From contig NC_018204.1 in assembly GCF_000219625.1 (NCBI RefSeq), forward strand, positions 372,001 to 436,000: a DNA stretch of 64,000 nt, given 5' to 3'. Below are positions 10,349 through 21,156 of this stretch, piece after piece; position 1 is the stretch's first letter; the number at the start of each line of letters is the position of its first letter. A program made the translations under genes and the position numbers. This DNA is from Zymoseptoria tritici IPO323. Taxonomy: Eukaryota; Ascomycota; Dothideomycetes; Mycosphaerellales; Mycosphaerellaceae. The notes beneath the pieces were generated by a model. It was not told the DNA's origin and searched no databases. It worked only from the letters and a program-made list of their open reading frames with translations.

Positions 10349-11095
10349 TGGTATGACCCTCGACGTCACCTGCTCTCCGCTCTTCTGGCATCATCCTGTG
10401 ATCGGTCCACTTAGCCGCCAAACCAGCACCCACGAGCAGCATGCTCGGTCCGCGTCACAAACCTCCGACCAGTTCCGTTGCTACCTCTCGCCTACTCGGA
10501 GAGAGACCGTAGATCGTTGGCTGGCTGTGGTTATGCCACCATACATCCAAAACCTCGATTACGACGTCTCAGGAACCGCCAACATTTGCCTCGTAGCGAT
10601 TGCGACGGCGCGAGAAAGCCTTCGACACGAACATCCAATGGTTCGTCTACTCGTACGGCGGGTGCAACTTCACCGGGAGTCCGGAGTTGTCAAACCAGCT
10701 GCACTCGCGTCAACCCTTACCACACTCCCTCGGGTCTTCGCAGTTTAGAATCTAGCGAGAGAGTCAAAGCCGGCCTAGAGCCAGACAGGTCCTAATGGCA
10801 TCCTGTCTTTCACGAAGTAACGACTCGGATGTACTTATATTCGGGAAGATAGATTGATTATGAGGATGTCAGGACTAGCTCAGAATATGCGTATTGATGA
10901 GAGGCCGGGTGGTGTGAGGAACAAGCGGCTACCAGAAAAGTCAACGTCCCTCGGGTGACAACACGGTGTCAACTTCGGGCATCACAGCCGAATGCTCCAA
11001 GCCCTTGACAACACTGTTCAATGCACAAGATGCGACTGCACAGCCACCAACAACTCCGACATCCTTAATGGTCGACCAAGAAGCTGTCGAGCTAC
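10349..11095. other. gene-like remnants, unresolved
   Basis: A plus-strand frame around 10620-10800 reads AFDTNIQWFVYSYGGCNFTG and is protein-like to a TAG, but its upstream frame has another TAG. 10800-10965 holds nothing I can support. The segment just before 11096 is open in the frame of the next gene (STKKLSSYMKRP) after a TAA, so that gene may begin further upstream. Confidence 0.3.
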
Positions 11096-11761
11096 ATGAA
11101 ACGTCCAGCTCGCATCACCGAGCAATCGCGCATGCCATCACCGAACATCGCTGCAAGACTGGAAACTTATCTTCACGACCTCTCCACGCTGAGCAACACT
11201 GCCCGGAGTGTGGACGAAGTCACACCTACCCGTCGGGCCATGTTCCCTTATGCTCCTGCTGGATTCCCTCTGATCGTTTCTGCAGAGACGGTCGTGTTCC
11301 CGCAGAACGCCGTTCTGGCGAACCGTGCGGATGTTTAGCCGCTAGCCAAGGCTATGCGCGCCACGAAGCAATCTTTACAATTCAACTCCATTGCGAGAGC
11401 TCGTCCGCCCGGAAATCTACGTCCCACTAGCGAAGATTGCTTTGAATTTGCAGCAAAAGCGCGGCCTGAGGACCGATGCGAGGCCGAAGCTGAAGGTCTG
11501 GTGGAGACGATGTTGCAGGAGCGTCATGCGAAGAGAACCGGTGCAGTAGGCCGGTTGGGGACAAAGTGGCGGATGTTTGTCGCGGACAAAGTCGATGGAC
11601 GCAAGCGGCAGCTAACGAGGAGGTTGTTGGGAGGGCTTGCTGATGAGGCGAGCAGAGCGTGGGATGAGCAAGCTGAAGGGATACTGCACAGTCGGCCTCG
11701 GCGACCTCGCATATGGCTCATAGGCAAACAGAAAGCAGAGGTGGTCGGCGTACACTGCTAG
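11096..11761 (+). pseudogene. unrecognised 221-codon gene with one TAG
   Basis: From ATG 11096 (MKRPARITEQSRMPSPNIAA) the frame is protein-like throughout. It is interrupted by TAG at 11336-11338 (where Gln fits) and continues in the same frame (PLAKAMRATKQSLQFNSIAR, later AEAEGLVETMLQERHAKRTG) to the stop at 11759-11761. The second half is Arg/Glu-rich and probably helical. Its 3' end overlaps the tail of the minus-strand relic at 11690-14772. One C-to-T change explains the break. Confidence 0.45.
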
Positions 11762-12186
11762 CATCTGGGAGAAGTTAGCACAGTCGACCTGCATATTTCT
11801 CCAGTTATACACCACAGCCCGTCGCTCGGGAAGGTCTGCGGCTTTTTCGACGATTCTCTTATTAGCAACAGGACTTCCGCGGACGATGCGGTTAAGGGCG
11901 TCGCGGACTACCTTCAGTGTGGCTGACATTCGACCTGCTGCTCTGTTTGTGCGTTATACTGGCCAGCGGCCAGCGACAGCGACGCCGCCTCATCCCTATA
12001 TACGTCGAAGACTACAGATCCATGTCTCATTAGCGCATGTGTCTCTTAGTGGTATTGCTTGTTGCGGGAGCTTTGCGATCACGATGTTCAAATGTCTTGC
12101 TTGGGCTTGTCCGGCGCATCGTCGAGGAGCCTCTGGACCCTTCGCAAGTCATGCTGCCTAAGGTTGCAATTAAAACGGATGTATTA

Positions 12187-14390
12187 GAATACAGGCCTAA
12201 GCTGTGCACGGTCCACGCTGTACACGCTCGAATTTCGAGAACGTCGAAAACTATAGTTTTAACTAAACTTCTACGAATTAATGCACTACAACTATAGCAC
12301 TAATAGACGATGTATTAAAGGAGCTAACAGACGCGAAGGTAAAGAATATTTAGGAAATTGCGACGAAATATTAGGTGCACCGTAGCACTTTATCGAGACA
12401 ATAGCGTAAGCTAACCGATTTACGCGCCTAACGCAACGAGAATAACGCGATTCTCTTATACTAATAAGAATGCACTCTCGTAGCCTATATCGACACCCTT
12501 ATACGTAGAGGCATTCTACCGACTCTAGCAATAGTTCTAACCTTTATTTATAATATTACGAAGGTCCTTCTAGATCGTAAATAGGTACTATAGTTTGTTA
12601 AAAGGTATAAGAAGAATATTAATTCGAGATACCTTAAACTACTAGATAAGAGTAGGAAGAAGGTAGACTCTATAAGGTAGTTTAAGGCGTATTACGACCT
12701 TATTATAAGTAAGATAGAGTAGTATAACATTAAGCCTTATAACACCTATAATATAGACGAGAAGGGCTTCCTAATTAGTATACTTTAAAAGATACGCCGG
12801 ATCTTTACGAAGAAGCACTACCTCTTAGGCTTACTTATTAGTAATATATAAGACGGCAGTCGTAAATAGATTACCCTTATAGCTACAATCTACGCTAATA
12901 GCACTTACCTACCTCCGGTATTAATATATAAGGCCGTAACCGGCAATATCTAGTCTTTATAGCTATAGGACTTCGAGCCGGACAATACTAACTATTATAT
13001 ATTCTTTGCTTCCTTACCGAATAGCTAGACTAACTACAACCTTAGACTTTACTAGCTAAAGAAGGTATTCGAGCCGTTTATAAGAGATAAGGCTAGTAAG
13101 AGAGGCTATAGATTATTAGTTATTAACGGCTATAGCTTATATATAAATATAGTATTCTTATAGTACTATATAGACTATTGTATCTTCGTAGCGGTCTATC
13201 TACCTTATTTAATATACTACTTATAACCTCTTAATATTAGTCTCTTTAGCCTATTAGCTAACCTCTATAGTTCTAAGTTATTACGCTTTATTTACTAGAC
13301 TAAAGGGCTATTAGTAGTAGCTAAGCGTAACTTCTTCTAACTATTTTAGCTAGCCTATAAGATAGCCTTTATACTAGCTAATATCGCTTCTAGCTTCCGT
13401 AAGACTAGACTATATCTATTAGATCTAGTAGTCGTTCTAAAGAAGCTTAAGGAGCTAGTAACTAAGGGTAAATACGTATACTTTAGTAATAGCTCTCGGC
13501 TAGGCACTACTAACAACTTAAGGCTAAGTACTACTAGACCCTCTACTACTAACATAGATACCTCTATTATCTCTAACAACTAGTGTAAGACTCGTACCCT
13601 TATAAGGAGTATATTAAAGAAGCTAGAGAATAAGAAGGAATGTAGGGCGATTTAGAAGCTTACTAATACCTTTATATATATATAGATGTAGAACTAGCTA
13701 CTTAAGAGCGAGTATAATAGCCTACAGCAATTGTTTAAGAATAAGAAGTAGAAGCGATAACGTAGTAAGCCGCTACTTGCTCTACTATAAGGTTAAGTAG
13801 CTTAGTTCTTCTTACTAGCTAAATTATAAGCTAGTAAGATACTAATTAAGGCTAAGGAGGCTAAGAAGGTAGCTAAGAAGAAGCAGAAAGAGCGTAAGGC
13901 TATAAATAAGAAGGTAGATAAGCAATTAATAGTAGATATAAGCTATAGTAGACAAATAGGCTAAGGCGGCTCTAAAGGCTAGATAAAAGGCTACTTAGAG
14001 GGAGACTAAATAGGCTAATTTATAGCTAAAAACTAACCTCTAAGCCTCTACTCGTAAAGCAACACGTTGTCTACTAAGAGCTAGATAGTATAGAGCGGAT
14101 AAGGTAGCTTAAAAGTACTTAATCGTTATGTTAAAGGTGTCCTTATACTAGAGGGGGGGTCTATAGCTAGCTAAATCCTCCTAGCCTCTAATACGTATAA
14201 TATTAAGGCAGAAGTTATAAGCTGCTTAGAGCTAATAGATATAATTAATGCAATAAATTTAAGCTATTAAACACCTTATTGTAACTATTAGTTGTAAAGA
14301 AATTAGCTATTAAAGAGGTGTAAGAAATAAAGCTATGCTCTCGTGTAGAGCGTGCACAGCGTAGACCGTGCATAGCTTGGGCCTGTATTC
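12187..14390 (+). mobile_element. Fot1/pogo-type DNA transposon, RIP-degraded
   Basis: Inverted repeats of about 43 bp with about four transition mismatches start gaatacaggcc at 12187 and end ggcctgtattc at 14390. TA lies directly outside both ends, as in the Tc1/mariner superfamily. Length 2204 bp, close to fungal Fot1-like elements. The inside is AT-rich with CTA/TAG words everywhere. The encoded relic (see transposase) runs in the plus direction. Confidence 0.85.
12300..14150 (+). pseudogene. pogo-family transposase relic
   Basis: Read with many TAG/TAA codons, the plus frame gives the expected order for fungal pogo/Fot1 transposases. A helix-turn-helix region comes first (12300-12700). 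A DEKGF-type motif lies at about 12755, where the family has its first catalytic Asp. A degraded counterpart of the DGHGSH motif, here LLVINGYS at about 13110-13135, has its catalytic Asp replaced by Asn. It is followed by a Pro-rich HTSHLLQPLD-type segment, now LPYLIYYL. A Lys-rich tail ends near 13930. The element is dead: catalytic residues are lost and stops are frequent. Confidence 0.75.
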
Positions 14391-14824
14391 TAGAGGGTCA
14401 TGCTAACCTTCCTCGACGATGGCATGACGTCGGCATGCACAGCCTTAAACGGCGGCAAAGGGGAGAGTGTGGTCGTCGACAGAAGAGTTCTGAGACGCCT
14501 GAGTATTTGAGCTTCAATGCGCTGGCGATCTTGTTCTTGTCGGCTGTGATAGCAACCCATGTGCTCCGTGTGTCTACTTTCACACGGTGCATTAGGACGA
14601 TTCCTGCAGGACTCTCGCACCGTCGACCCTTGAGACTCCTCGGCACGCCATTGCCGACGAGCACGAGTTCATTGCACGAGTCCATGATCTCAGTCGCTGT
14701 CGCTGTCACCAACGGTGGGTCTATCTCTGCGATGGCGAGCTTCGTCGAGGTTTTCCGCGCTCGGCAGTACAAAGCGCTCGCCTGTGTTGTGGGCTGTAGG
14801 CATCGCTAGTCGATCATTCCCGAA

Positions 14825-15413
14825 CTATGATCGACTGCGCGAGAGCACGGTCTCTCTCTCGTCATCGCTCTTATCTTTACCGTCGTCTTCGTCTTCGTGG
14901 GGTGCTTGATTCGGGCGACGTTTGGGAGCGCCATGCTTCGCAACCGTCTTATCCGCTTCGTTCTTGCGGGGCCTTCGGTACACTGGTCTTGTTAGTTCTG
15001 CGCCCTCTGAAGTATCGGTCGTGAACTTACAGCTATAGTCCCAAAAGGCTTGAAGCAGTTCGCGCACCTCGGGACGAAAGAGCTGTTTGACCTGGTCTTC
15101 CTTTTCGAAATAGTACTTCTTCGCCTTGGTGTACTTCTCGCCTGGGTATTGTCAGCTGAAATACATACTCAGGCAATGACCACAGTAACTTACGGAGCTC
15201 CTTGTGGTCCTTTACTAGCTAAGTAACCTCCTCTTTACTTATCTCCTTACTACTCTGCGCCGGCTAAGGTGTGCCGCGCCCCACCTGCTCTGTCTGGTAG
15301 TTTTGCGTCTGTCTATTACGAGACATTATGCCATTGTGCACGCTCTGACGATTGTTCCTATTCGTGCTCCTTCCTGCCGGTTTCTGCGCCGGCATTGGCG
15401 CATAATTCGACAT
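14825..15413 (-). pseudogene. 178-residue basic protein, one intron, one TAG
   Basis: From ATG 15413 (MSNYAPMPAQKPAGRSTNRN) exon 1 reaches 15194. A 52-nt intron (15193-15142) has donor GTAAGT and acceptor CCCAG. Exon 2 reads KAKKYYFEKEDQVKQLFRPE and LLQAFWDYSCKFTTDTSEG, then an acidic/basic tail, to TAG at 14825-14827. The coding length is a multiple of three. TAG at 15264-15266 interrupts exon 1 where Gln fits. A second in-frame Met lies 29 residues in. The helical KKYF...FRP...WDY pattern is familiar to me from repeat-associated fungal genes but I cannot name the family. Confidence 0.5.
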
Positions 15414-15419
15414 TAATGT

Positions 15420-16893
15420 GGAAAAGATTAACTTGTCGAATTAGTCACTCGTCGTGGCAGTCTCGGTATGCGAAGTTTGAACGTGCATACTCGGAGAGCT
15501 TCCTACCCCATATAATCCAAAGGATCGTAGCGACCACCTATAAAAAGACCTTCCTTCCGGACAGCGGCTCGAATGTGGGCATTGCCGTGCAGCGCCGCCG
15601 GCTTCTTCATAACGGATTCGGTCTGCTGGCGCTTCAGGAAGTATTGTCTGCAGCGATGATTCGACGACTCTTCCTCGCCTGGGGAGCGTTCGCCGTCTTC
15701 GATTAATCGATTGGCGTCTTTGCGGACATACCACTAGTCGGCGAACTGGGACAGATGAATGTCTGGAATTAGGGCATAACTGTCGAAGGCGTAACTGTCG
15801 AAGACCTCTGTGCTCCCGGGGTCTAGTGCAGATGGCAGCCAAAGCGTATGCTGCTTCTGCACCGGCTAACGCCAATATGTTTCCCGCATTGCTAGTACGG
15901 ACGGACTCTTTCTCCTCATATACTACTGAGTCTCGGATCCGGAGCAGTCCACGAGATTCAAAAGACAACAAGTCGCCTGCTTCAATGCTAGATCGCAGAT
16001 ATGCACGGGGGAGCCCTTATTGGGCGATTAGAAGAACTGCTTGCCTTGGGCCTTCCAGTCGTGGCAAATAACGGCGTAATTGCCGGACTCGTAGCCGATG
16101 TCAAGTGGTGTCGGAAGGCACTGCCCGAGAAGTTCCGAGCAAACCCAACGGAGTCCTCGCGAATGCTCCGACCGGCCTTCTAGGAAGGGTGCTAGCACCT
16201 GTGTGTCGATGCGGTACTTCTCGATACCTGTGCTCAGGCTGAGGAGTTCCCCAGTATCGACGTCTTCGGGTGCAATAGAGCGTAATAGAGCGTGCGACGG
16301 CCTCCGCGTCTGCTATAGCTTGCGGAGTCTCCGTGCGAATAAACGCAAGAAGACGGCCTAGCGCTCCCTCCCCTTTAAAGGTCAACTAGGCGCTGGTTGC
16401 GGCCGTTGGGTTAATAGCCTATTCGGCAAGAGCATTGCGCGGCGAATACATCGAAAGCACGCTGCTCTATCCTGCTCCCCCTGGAGTATAACAAAGCGCC
16501 ATTTCCGGTTGCGCGCGTACGGGAAGCGATTCCTCTGTCAGCAAGCAGTGCTAAAATCGCGGAGTGTTTGCGTTCGATGCGCAGCGGTTGCTCGATGCCG
16601 CTTACGATTAAAACAAAATCGCACAAGAGTGGTGCGATATCATTAATATCGGCACGAATGCCCAGATCCGGGCCGACGGCGCGGATTTGCTTCCATAGGT
16701 TAAAGACCATCTTCACGGACCTGCTTCGCCGCAGCTGTGCGTCTGCCGAATCGTTAGACTGTTGCCAGAGCTTTGGTTCCGCTTTATGTCGAGGCACCCA
16801 GCCCTTCAGTAACGGCGTAGAAGAATAGATGTAGGCAGATCGTCTTCGGGAACTAGTAGAGGAGAGTCTTCTAAAGAAGCTACACAAGAGCAA
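15420..16893 (-). pseudogene. large unrecognised relic gene
   Basis: Three successive minus-strand frames are strongly protein-like: 16893-16411 (NDIAPLLCDFVLIVSGIEQP, then AILALLADRGIASRTRATG), 16385-15860 (LLSLSTGIEKYRIDTQVLAP, then ESGNYAVICHDWKAQGKQFF) and 15830-15430 (LSQFAD then a basic stretch). TAG codons fall at Gln or Trp positions and the frame changes at least twice. About 450 residues in total. I see no diagnostic motif. It lies directly upstream of, and in the same direction as, the 14825-15413 gene, so the two may belong to one former unit. Confidence 0.4.
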
Positions 16894-17599
16894 TACAGGA
16901 CAATTTAACTACTAGAATTCTAACCTAGCAGGGTTTTATCCTCCAACTAGTCCTAATTCGGCAGGAGCTAGTCTATGTAGAGTGGAGACTAGACTCTCGG
17001 CTAACTTTCCTAATTAGGAAGTGTCTAGACAAGCTATTCTTTTTCGGGCATCGCCTAGACAGTCGCGTCCTTCGATTTCTTCTTTAAATCTAGTAATAAG
17101 GACCTCGCATTTGCTATTATCTCGATCTAAGTCCCGATCGTTATTGTTATACTACGTAATAAGCGCGGTCTAGTTGGATTCGTCGTTTCAGAAAGGTAAT
17201 AGAGTCGTTAGGCATATAGTTGTAGTCTAGACATACCTACTAGAGCTGGCGAAATAGCCTAATAACCTTCTATCGGTGCGAAACATGTCTCTCGCTACTA
17301 GAGGGATCGCAAGTCTAAGACAGAGGCTTAAAGACTGAATAATGTAAGGCTAGACTAACGTGTAAGACTACTATACTTAGGAGTTCGCATAGGAACAGCA
17401 AAGCCCTCAGCGTTGTTCTAAGACAGTATACGAGACAAACAGGATTAACCGCAGGCGATCTACTCTACTAAGGCTTGTCGGCTCGGGAGTAATAATAGAG
17501 AGATATACTAGCATCTCCTGCGAACGATAGATACAACCGAGAGGAAGAAGAAGATAAAGAAAGTATTCATGCTTAAACAAAAAAGGCTCCGGAGATGCA
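16894..17599. other. AT-rich, RIP-like degraded stretch
   Basis: CTA/TAG-rich sequence with no usable frame, between a minus-strand relic and a plus-strand relic. I found no terminal repeats or target duplication. It probably holds the divergent 5' parts of both neighbours or an unrecognised old insertion. Confidence 0.4.
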
Positions 17600-18992
17600 C
17601 AACTTCGTCGCCATGCTCTTACATAAGCAGCTACTCGAGTCTATCTAGCGGAGGAAAGAATTCCAGATCGCCTTACGAGAAGGCCTGCTAAAGCCGTTAA
17701 CGAGAATTTCCTGTATAAGAACGTTTGCTCGCGGATGATCGGAGACACCCGCAGCTGTACTACCCAAGTTATTAACCCAGCTTTTGCGACCTACCTGGTT
17801 GCTGTACGATCGTCGGCCGGCGAGTTACTTATCGACGTGCAATTTTGCCGTGAGATCTAACTAGGAAGTGTCCGTCTCGCTAGCCCTATCCTCTAGTCAG
17901 CTCTGTAAATAGCCCATAAAGGCGCGTACTTCACAACAAAGCCGGCAACGCAGCCGCCGACACTACTTTCGAGTCTGCGTTCGGCACTCCGCGCGGAGAT
18001 CCACACTGTTTGCGAAACACAAAAAGCAAGTTTCTATAGCAGACTCCGCTTTAGAGTCTTCCATGGGCTTGAAAGCCGGGAAATTCGTTGTTTTGCTACA
18101 GAAGAGATAGTGTCTCTACTACAGTCCGAAGCTCAGCTCGCCAGACTTGTAGGAATGATTGTGCGTAAGGTTGTTATCCAAATCGGCCCTCCGACTAGCC
18201 GGGGACTGCACAAAGCTACACAGCGATGCTCTATTTGAATCCTAACTATACCTGCACGACCTTGTAATTAAGATCGAGAATATTGTGACGAAGGCCGTTA
18301 GCGCCGAATTAAGTAAGCACAAGAAGCAGATTAGAGAACAGGTAGCGATTAGGCTACGCCTAAACAATAAGATCGCCTCTATATAGGCGATGCTTAACCG
18401 AATTTTGACAGCGCCGCAACGAGGGATAACTATCCAGATAACCTAGCCACCCTCCAAGCTACTAATGCTGGCGTAGCAGATGGATGTTCTTAAGCTACTG
18501 TACAGCAATGCCGGGATGCGACTGCGCTTCTCGATCATAACCAGCTAATAGGCAGTTTTCAGGAACGACGCAATCGAGCTGTACGACCCGCGTTTCCTGC
18601 AGCAGGGAGTGTTCGTATGCCTCGCCACCGAAACAGCCGTGTCGGTGTTCCCAAATTGGAACCTGAGCTTCACGCAGCTGCAAGATGTGCGGAACGGCCT
18701 GCTAGAACATCGCGGATTTTCTATACAGAACGCCTGCGCCTGCAGCTTCAAGGGTATTATAACGTACCTTGCGGTTCCCGCCGGGAATCTGATAGCCGTC
18801 CGAGAATTTCACACAATCGAGGGAGCACTGTTACAGAAGGAAGATATTGTCCGGGAACTGAAATTGCAATGTGTTGCGTTGTGCTCGCACCTGTCCAGCA
18901 GCAGCGACGAGGTCATTGTGAGTCTCGTAATGTGCCCGAAATCCGAGACCCAGCTTGGTTATAGCTCTTGCCTTTCCTGTTCGGCCAAATAG
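17600..18992 (+). pseudogene. unrecognised relic gene, about 460 codons
   Basis: A single plus frame is coherent over most of this span once stops are read through: MHNFVAMLLHKQLLESI near 17600, HDLVIKIENIVTKAVSAELS near 18260, then SFTQLQDVRNGLLEHRGF and an uninterrupted 128-codon stretch ending at 18992. Nearly all stops are TAG/TAA at Gln positions. A TGA and a frame change lie near 18150. The early part is Lys/Glu/Leu-rich and probably coiled coil. Damage declines from left to right. No domain recognised. Confidence 0.4.
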
Positions 18993-19439
18993 ACCTTCTT
19001 CGCGGAGTCTTCTCCGGAGGGCGCGGATCGGTAGCGCATCGACCTACACGTTCGGCGAGAGCTTTTGGCCGGATGCGGGATCCCTGGTGTAAGGAATGGC
19101 TTCGGCACACAAGCGCCCTCGAGGGTTAGTCGAGCTTGGCTGAGCTGGCGTTGGTGAGATGAGGGAGACAGCGTCAGAAAGAGGTGCCATGTAGACGAGC
19201 GGTGTCGAATGATGGAGGAAGAGCAAGGAACCGTCTGGTGAAGCGTCGAAGGGACGGAGGAGGCGAAGTTGAGGGCGTACTAGACACAGAGACGGAGAGA
19301 TCGTTATATTCTATGGAGGCCGGTACTGTTTGCAAATCCTTATAAGAAGTAGTGTCGTGAGTTGCTGAAGTGGAAGGCGAACAGATACCTTATGTATTCC
19401 AAGTTCTCATGTTCCACCGAACAGATTGCTTCTTATCGT
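18993..19439. other. intergenic stretch
   Basis: Short frames only. Nothing supported. Confidence 0.4.
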
Positions 19440-20174
19440 TTAGCCCGGCGCAAATGTCACTGCTGTCAGATTCCGTACATTAGCTGGAGCATAATGACCG
19501 CGCTGTGAGAATACGGACATTAAACCGTAGGCATTCGCCAGATCATCGGCTATTCGGACTAAGGTGTCCAACTGGTCCTGATTGCGCTGTGCTTCCTCAA
19601 GGTGTCCCGCACGGATCGAAACCTGTGCGCTCTCTGATAGAGCTTGCTCGAGAGGTTGTATTAAGGCCCTCACCGCGCTGGCGATGTTGCCAAACGCATG
19701 TGCTTGAGTTTCCCGGAACAGCCGCTGGTGCACGTTGTTGCGGCTACCGAGAGCTTTGCTGTTGTCCTCCATGCGTACACATGCGGCTTGTTGTTCGTGT
19801 CTGACCTCAGTCTCCATCTTCATGACCTTCTTGAGGTTGTCCAGGCGCTAAATGATATCACTTATCTTATCCTTTCCCTTTTTGGTGCTCCTGCCTGCGC
19901 TAGAATAATCGTTGTCCTTGCTTGGAGGTGCCTCGATGTGCTCGGTAAGCTGTTTGTTGGTGAGCTCGAGGCGTCTGCTCTTGGCTTTGACAAGTGAGAG
20001 CTCCATTCTGGACTTCCAGTTTCGCCGCTCGGAATTGTTCGTCGGTCCACTCAAGGTGCAGCTCCGCAGTTCGCAGGTGATCACTTCTGTGCGCCATGAT
20101 GATGTGTTGGTATGCAGCAGACGGAACTTTTGCGCGCCTTTTGCGAGGCGGGCTTCTCCTTTGTCCGTCTTCAC
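19440..20174 (-). pseudogene. coiled-coil protein with a single TAG
   Basis: One frame runs from ATG 20174 (MKTDKGEARLAKGAQKFRLL) to TAA at 19440, about 244 codons, broken only by TAG at 19848-19850 where Gln fits. A helical segment (MELSLVKAKSRRLELTNKQL) is followed by a Lys-rich linker, a coiled coil (KISDII then RLDNLKKVMKMETEVRHEQQ) and a long helix (ASAVRALIQPLEQALSES, then AQRNQDQLDTLVRIADDLAN). It has neither signal peptide nor membrane segment. The architecture suggests a structural or scaffold-like protein, which is inference. Confidence 0.5.
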
Positions 20175-20349
20175 ATCTCAACACCCCCGCGGCCCTTACA
20201 GCAGCAATGGCCAGAGCAAAGACGAGCCCGGAAGCGATAGCGCGACGTGCGAAGGTGGAGCAGGATCTGTTCGTGTACCCGTGCTATCGATCCTTTTCCG
20301 ATCCTTTTCATTTTGTACCCAGCTGACAAGAGAAAGCGTGAGCAACAGC

Positions 20350-20700
20350 ATGACGAGGGGAGCGTGGGTGCTGGCGGTCCTCATGCGCGTCTTAACAACC
20401 GTGCCAGCCGGTTTTGCATACGCCATCACGACTAATATCCTTCCAAACGGCCTCTGCATCCTCATGCCACAGCTGCTAGACAACCCAACGTCTCACGGAT
20501 TCTGGCCAACCCTGCCGCCACTGATTATCATCCTGCTCATCTATGCCGCCGTTTCCAGCGCGCAAAGCGCGTTCGTCCTATGGGCCTTCCGCCCCTCCTA
20601 CGGACTGCGATTTTGCTTTCATCTGGCACCCACCCTCGCCCGAAACACTACCACCGACTCCGGTGAGGGGAGTCGCTCGCCAGGCATGAGTGCAGGTTGA
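20350..20700 (+). CDS. small two-segment membrane protein
   Basis: ATG 20350 to TGA 20700 gives 116 residues. Residues about 4-30 (GAWVLAVLMRVLTTVPAGFA) and about 50-80 (LPPLIIILLIYAAVSSAQSA) are hydrophobic enough to be membrane helices, with Pro/Asn between and a short polar C-terminus. The first could act as a signal anchor. The frame is open upstream too, so the start is a choice. A competing frame (20208-20324) begins MARAKTSPEAIARRAKVEQD. No family recognised. Confidence 0.35.
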   Translation: MTRGAWVLAVLMRVLTTVPAGFAYAITTNILPNGLCILMPQLLDNPTSHGFWPTLPPLIIILLIYAAVSSAQSAFVLWAFRPSYGLRFCFHLAPTLARNTTTDSGEGSRSPGMSAG

Positions 20701-20929
20701 CGTAGCGCAGGACGAAGAGAGGGAGGAACGCTGTGGGAGCAGTAGATACAGAGTAATTGAGGGCATTGGACGAGCGGGCAGAAGAGGATCATACGATGTG
20801 CAATGGATGTCCGTCATTGGGAGCAGAAGGTACGGAAGAGAGTAGTGCGGAACTAAGTTTGCGAGGAATGACACTGTCCAATCACACCAGAACTGTGGTG
20901 TGTCCCTTGGCTTCTTCTTCTTATGTATC

Positions 20930-21156
20930 TCACGACTTCGCCTCACCTCCAAGCACCTCCGTACGGAGCCGATCTGCGAGTCCCTCCACCTTTCCAGCGC
21001 TGCGCGCAATCTCATCGGCCATATGCGCCAGTCTCGAACGACAGTAGTCATCTGTGTAAAGATCCATAACGCCCTCGACACCGGTCTTCGCGAATGAGAG
21101 TACTTCGCCTTCACAACACTGTCTTCCGAGAGCATAGACGACCACGTCTCCCGAGA
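20930..21156 (-). CDS. terminal exon of an unrecognised gene
   Basis: An open minus-strand frame of about 75 codons, protein-like throughout (SFAKTGVEGVMDLYTDDYCR, then MADEIARSAGKVEGLADRL), ends in TGA at 20930. Directly upstream is ccggtag, a usable splice acceptor followed by the open frame; an internal Met lies at 21145. The C-terminal helix is amphipathic. Upstream exons could not be identified. Confidence 0.25.

Larger units (their letters stand above)
11690..14772 (-). pseudogene. gene split by the Fot1/pogo transposon
   Basis: The upstream part starts at ATG 14772 (MYCRARKTSTKLAIAEIDPP) and is convincing to about 14480, then changes frame (PPFKAVHADVMPSSRKVSMTL) up to the transposon at 14390. 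Beyond the transposon the frame continues as YIRFNCNLRQHDLRRVQRLL and through two TGA and one TAA (one C-to-T from CGA, CGA and CAA). It then changes frame into LKVVRDALNRIVRGSPVANK and ends near 11690. The junction codon is consistent with an original TAC at the TA target. Domain unknown. Confidence 0.4.

Noticed and set aside
12037..12297. Plus-strand frame with hydrophobic start running into the Fot1 element
   Set aside because: The minus strand over the same bases continues the interrupted host gene and crosses the insertion in phase; the plus frame ends within the transposon.
19912..20700. 262-codon plus-strand frame
   Set aside because: Its first half is the shadow of the minus-strand coiled-coil gene at 19440-20174. 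Only the part from 20350 is kept as a candidate.
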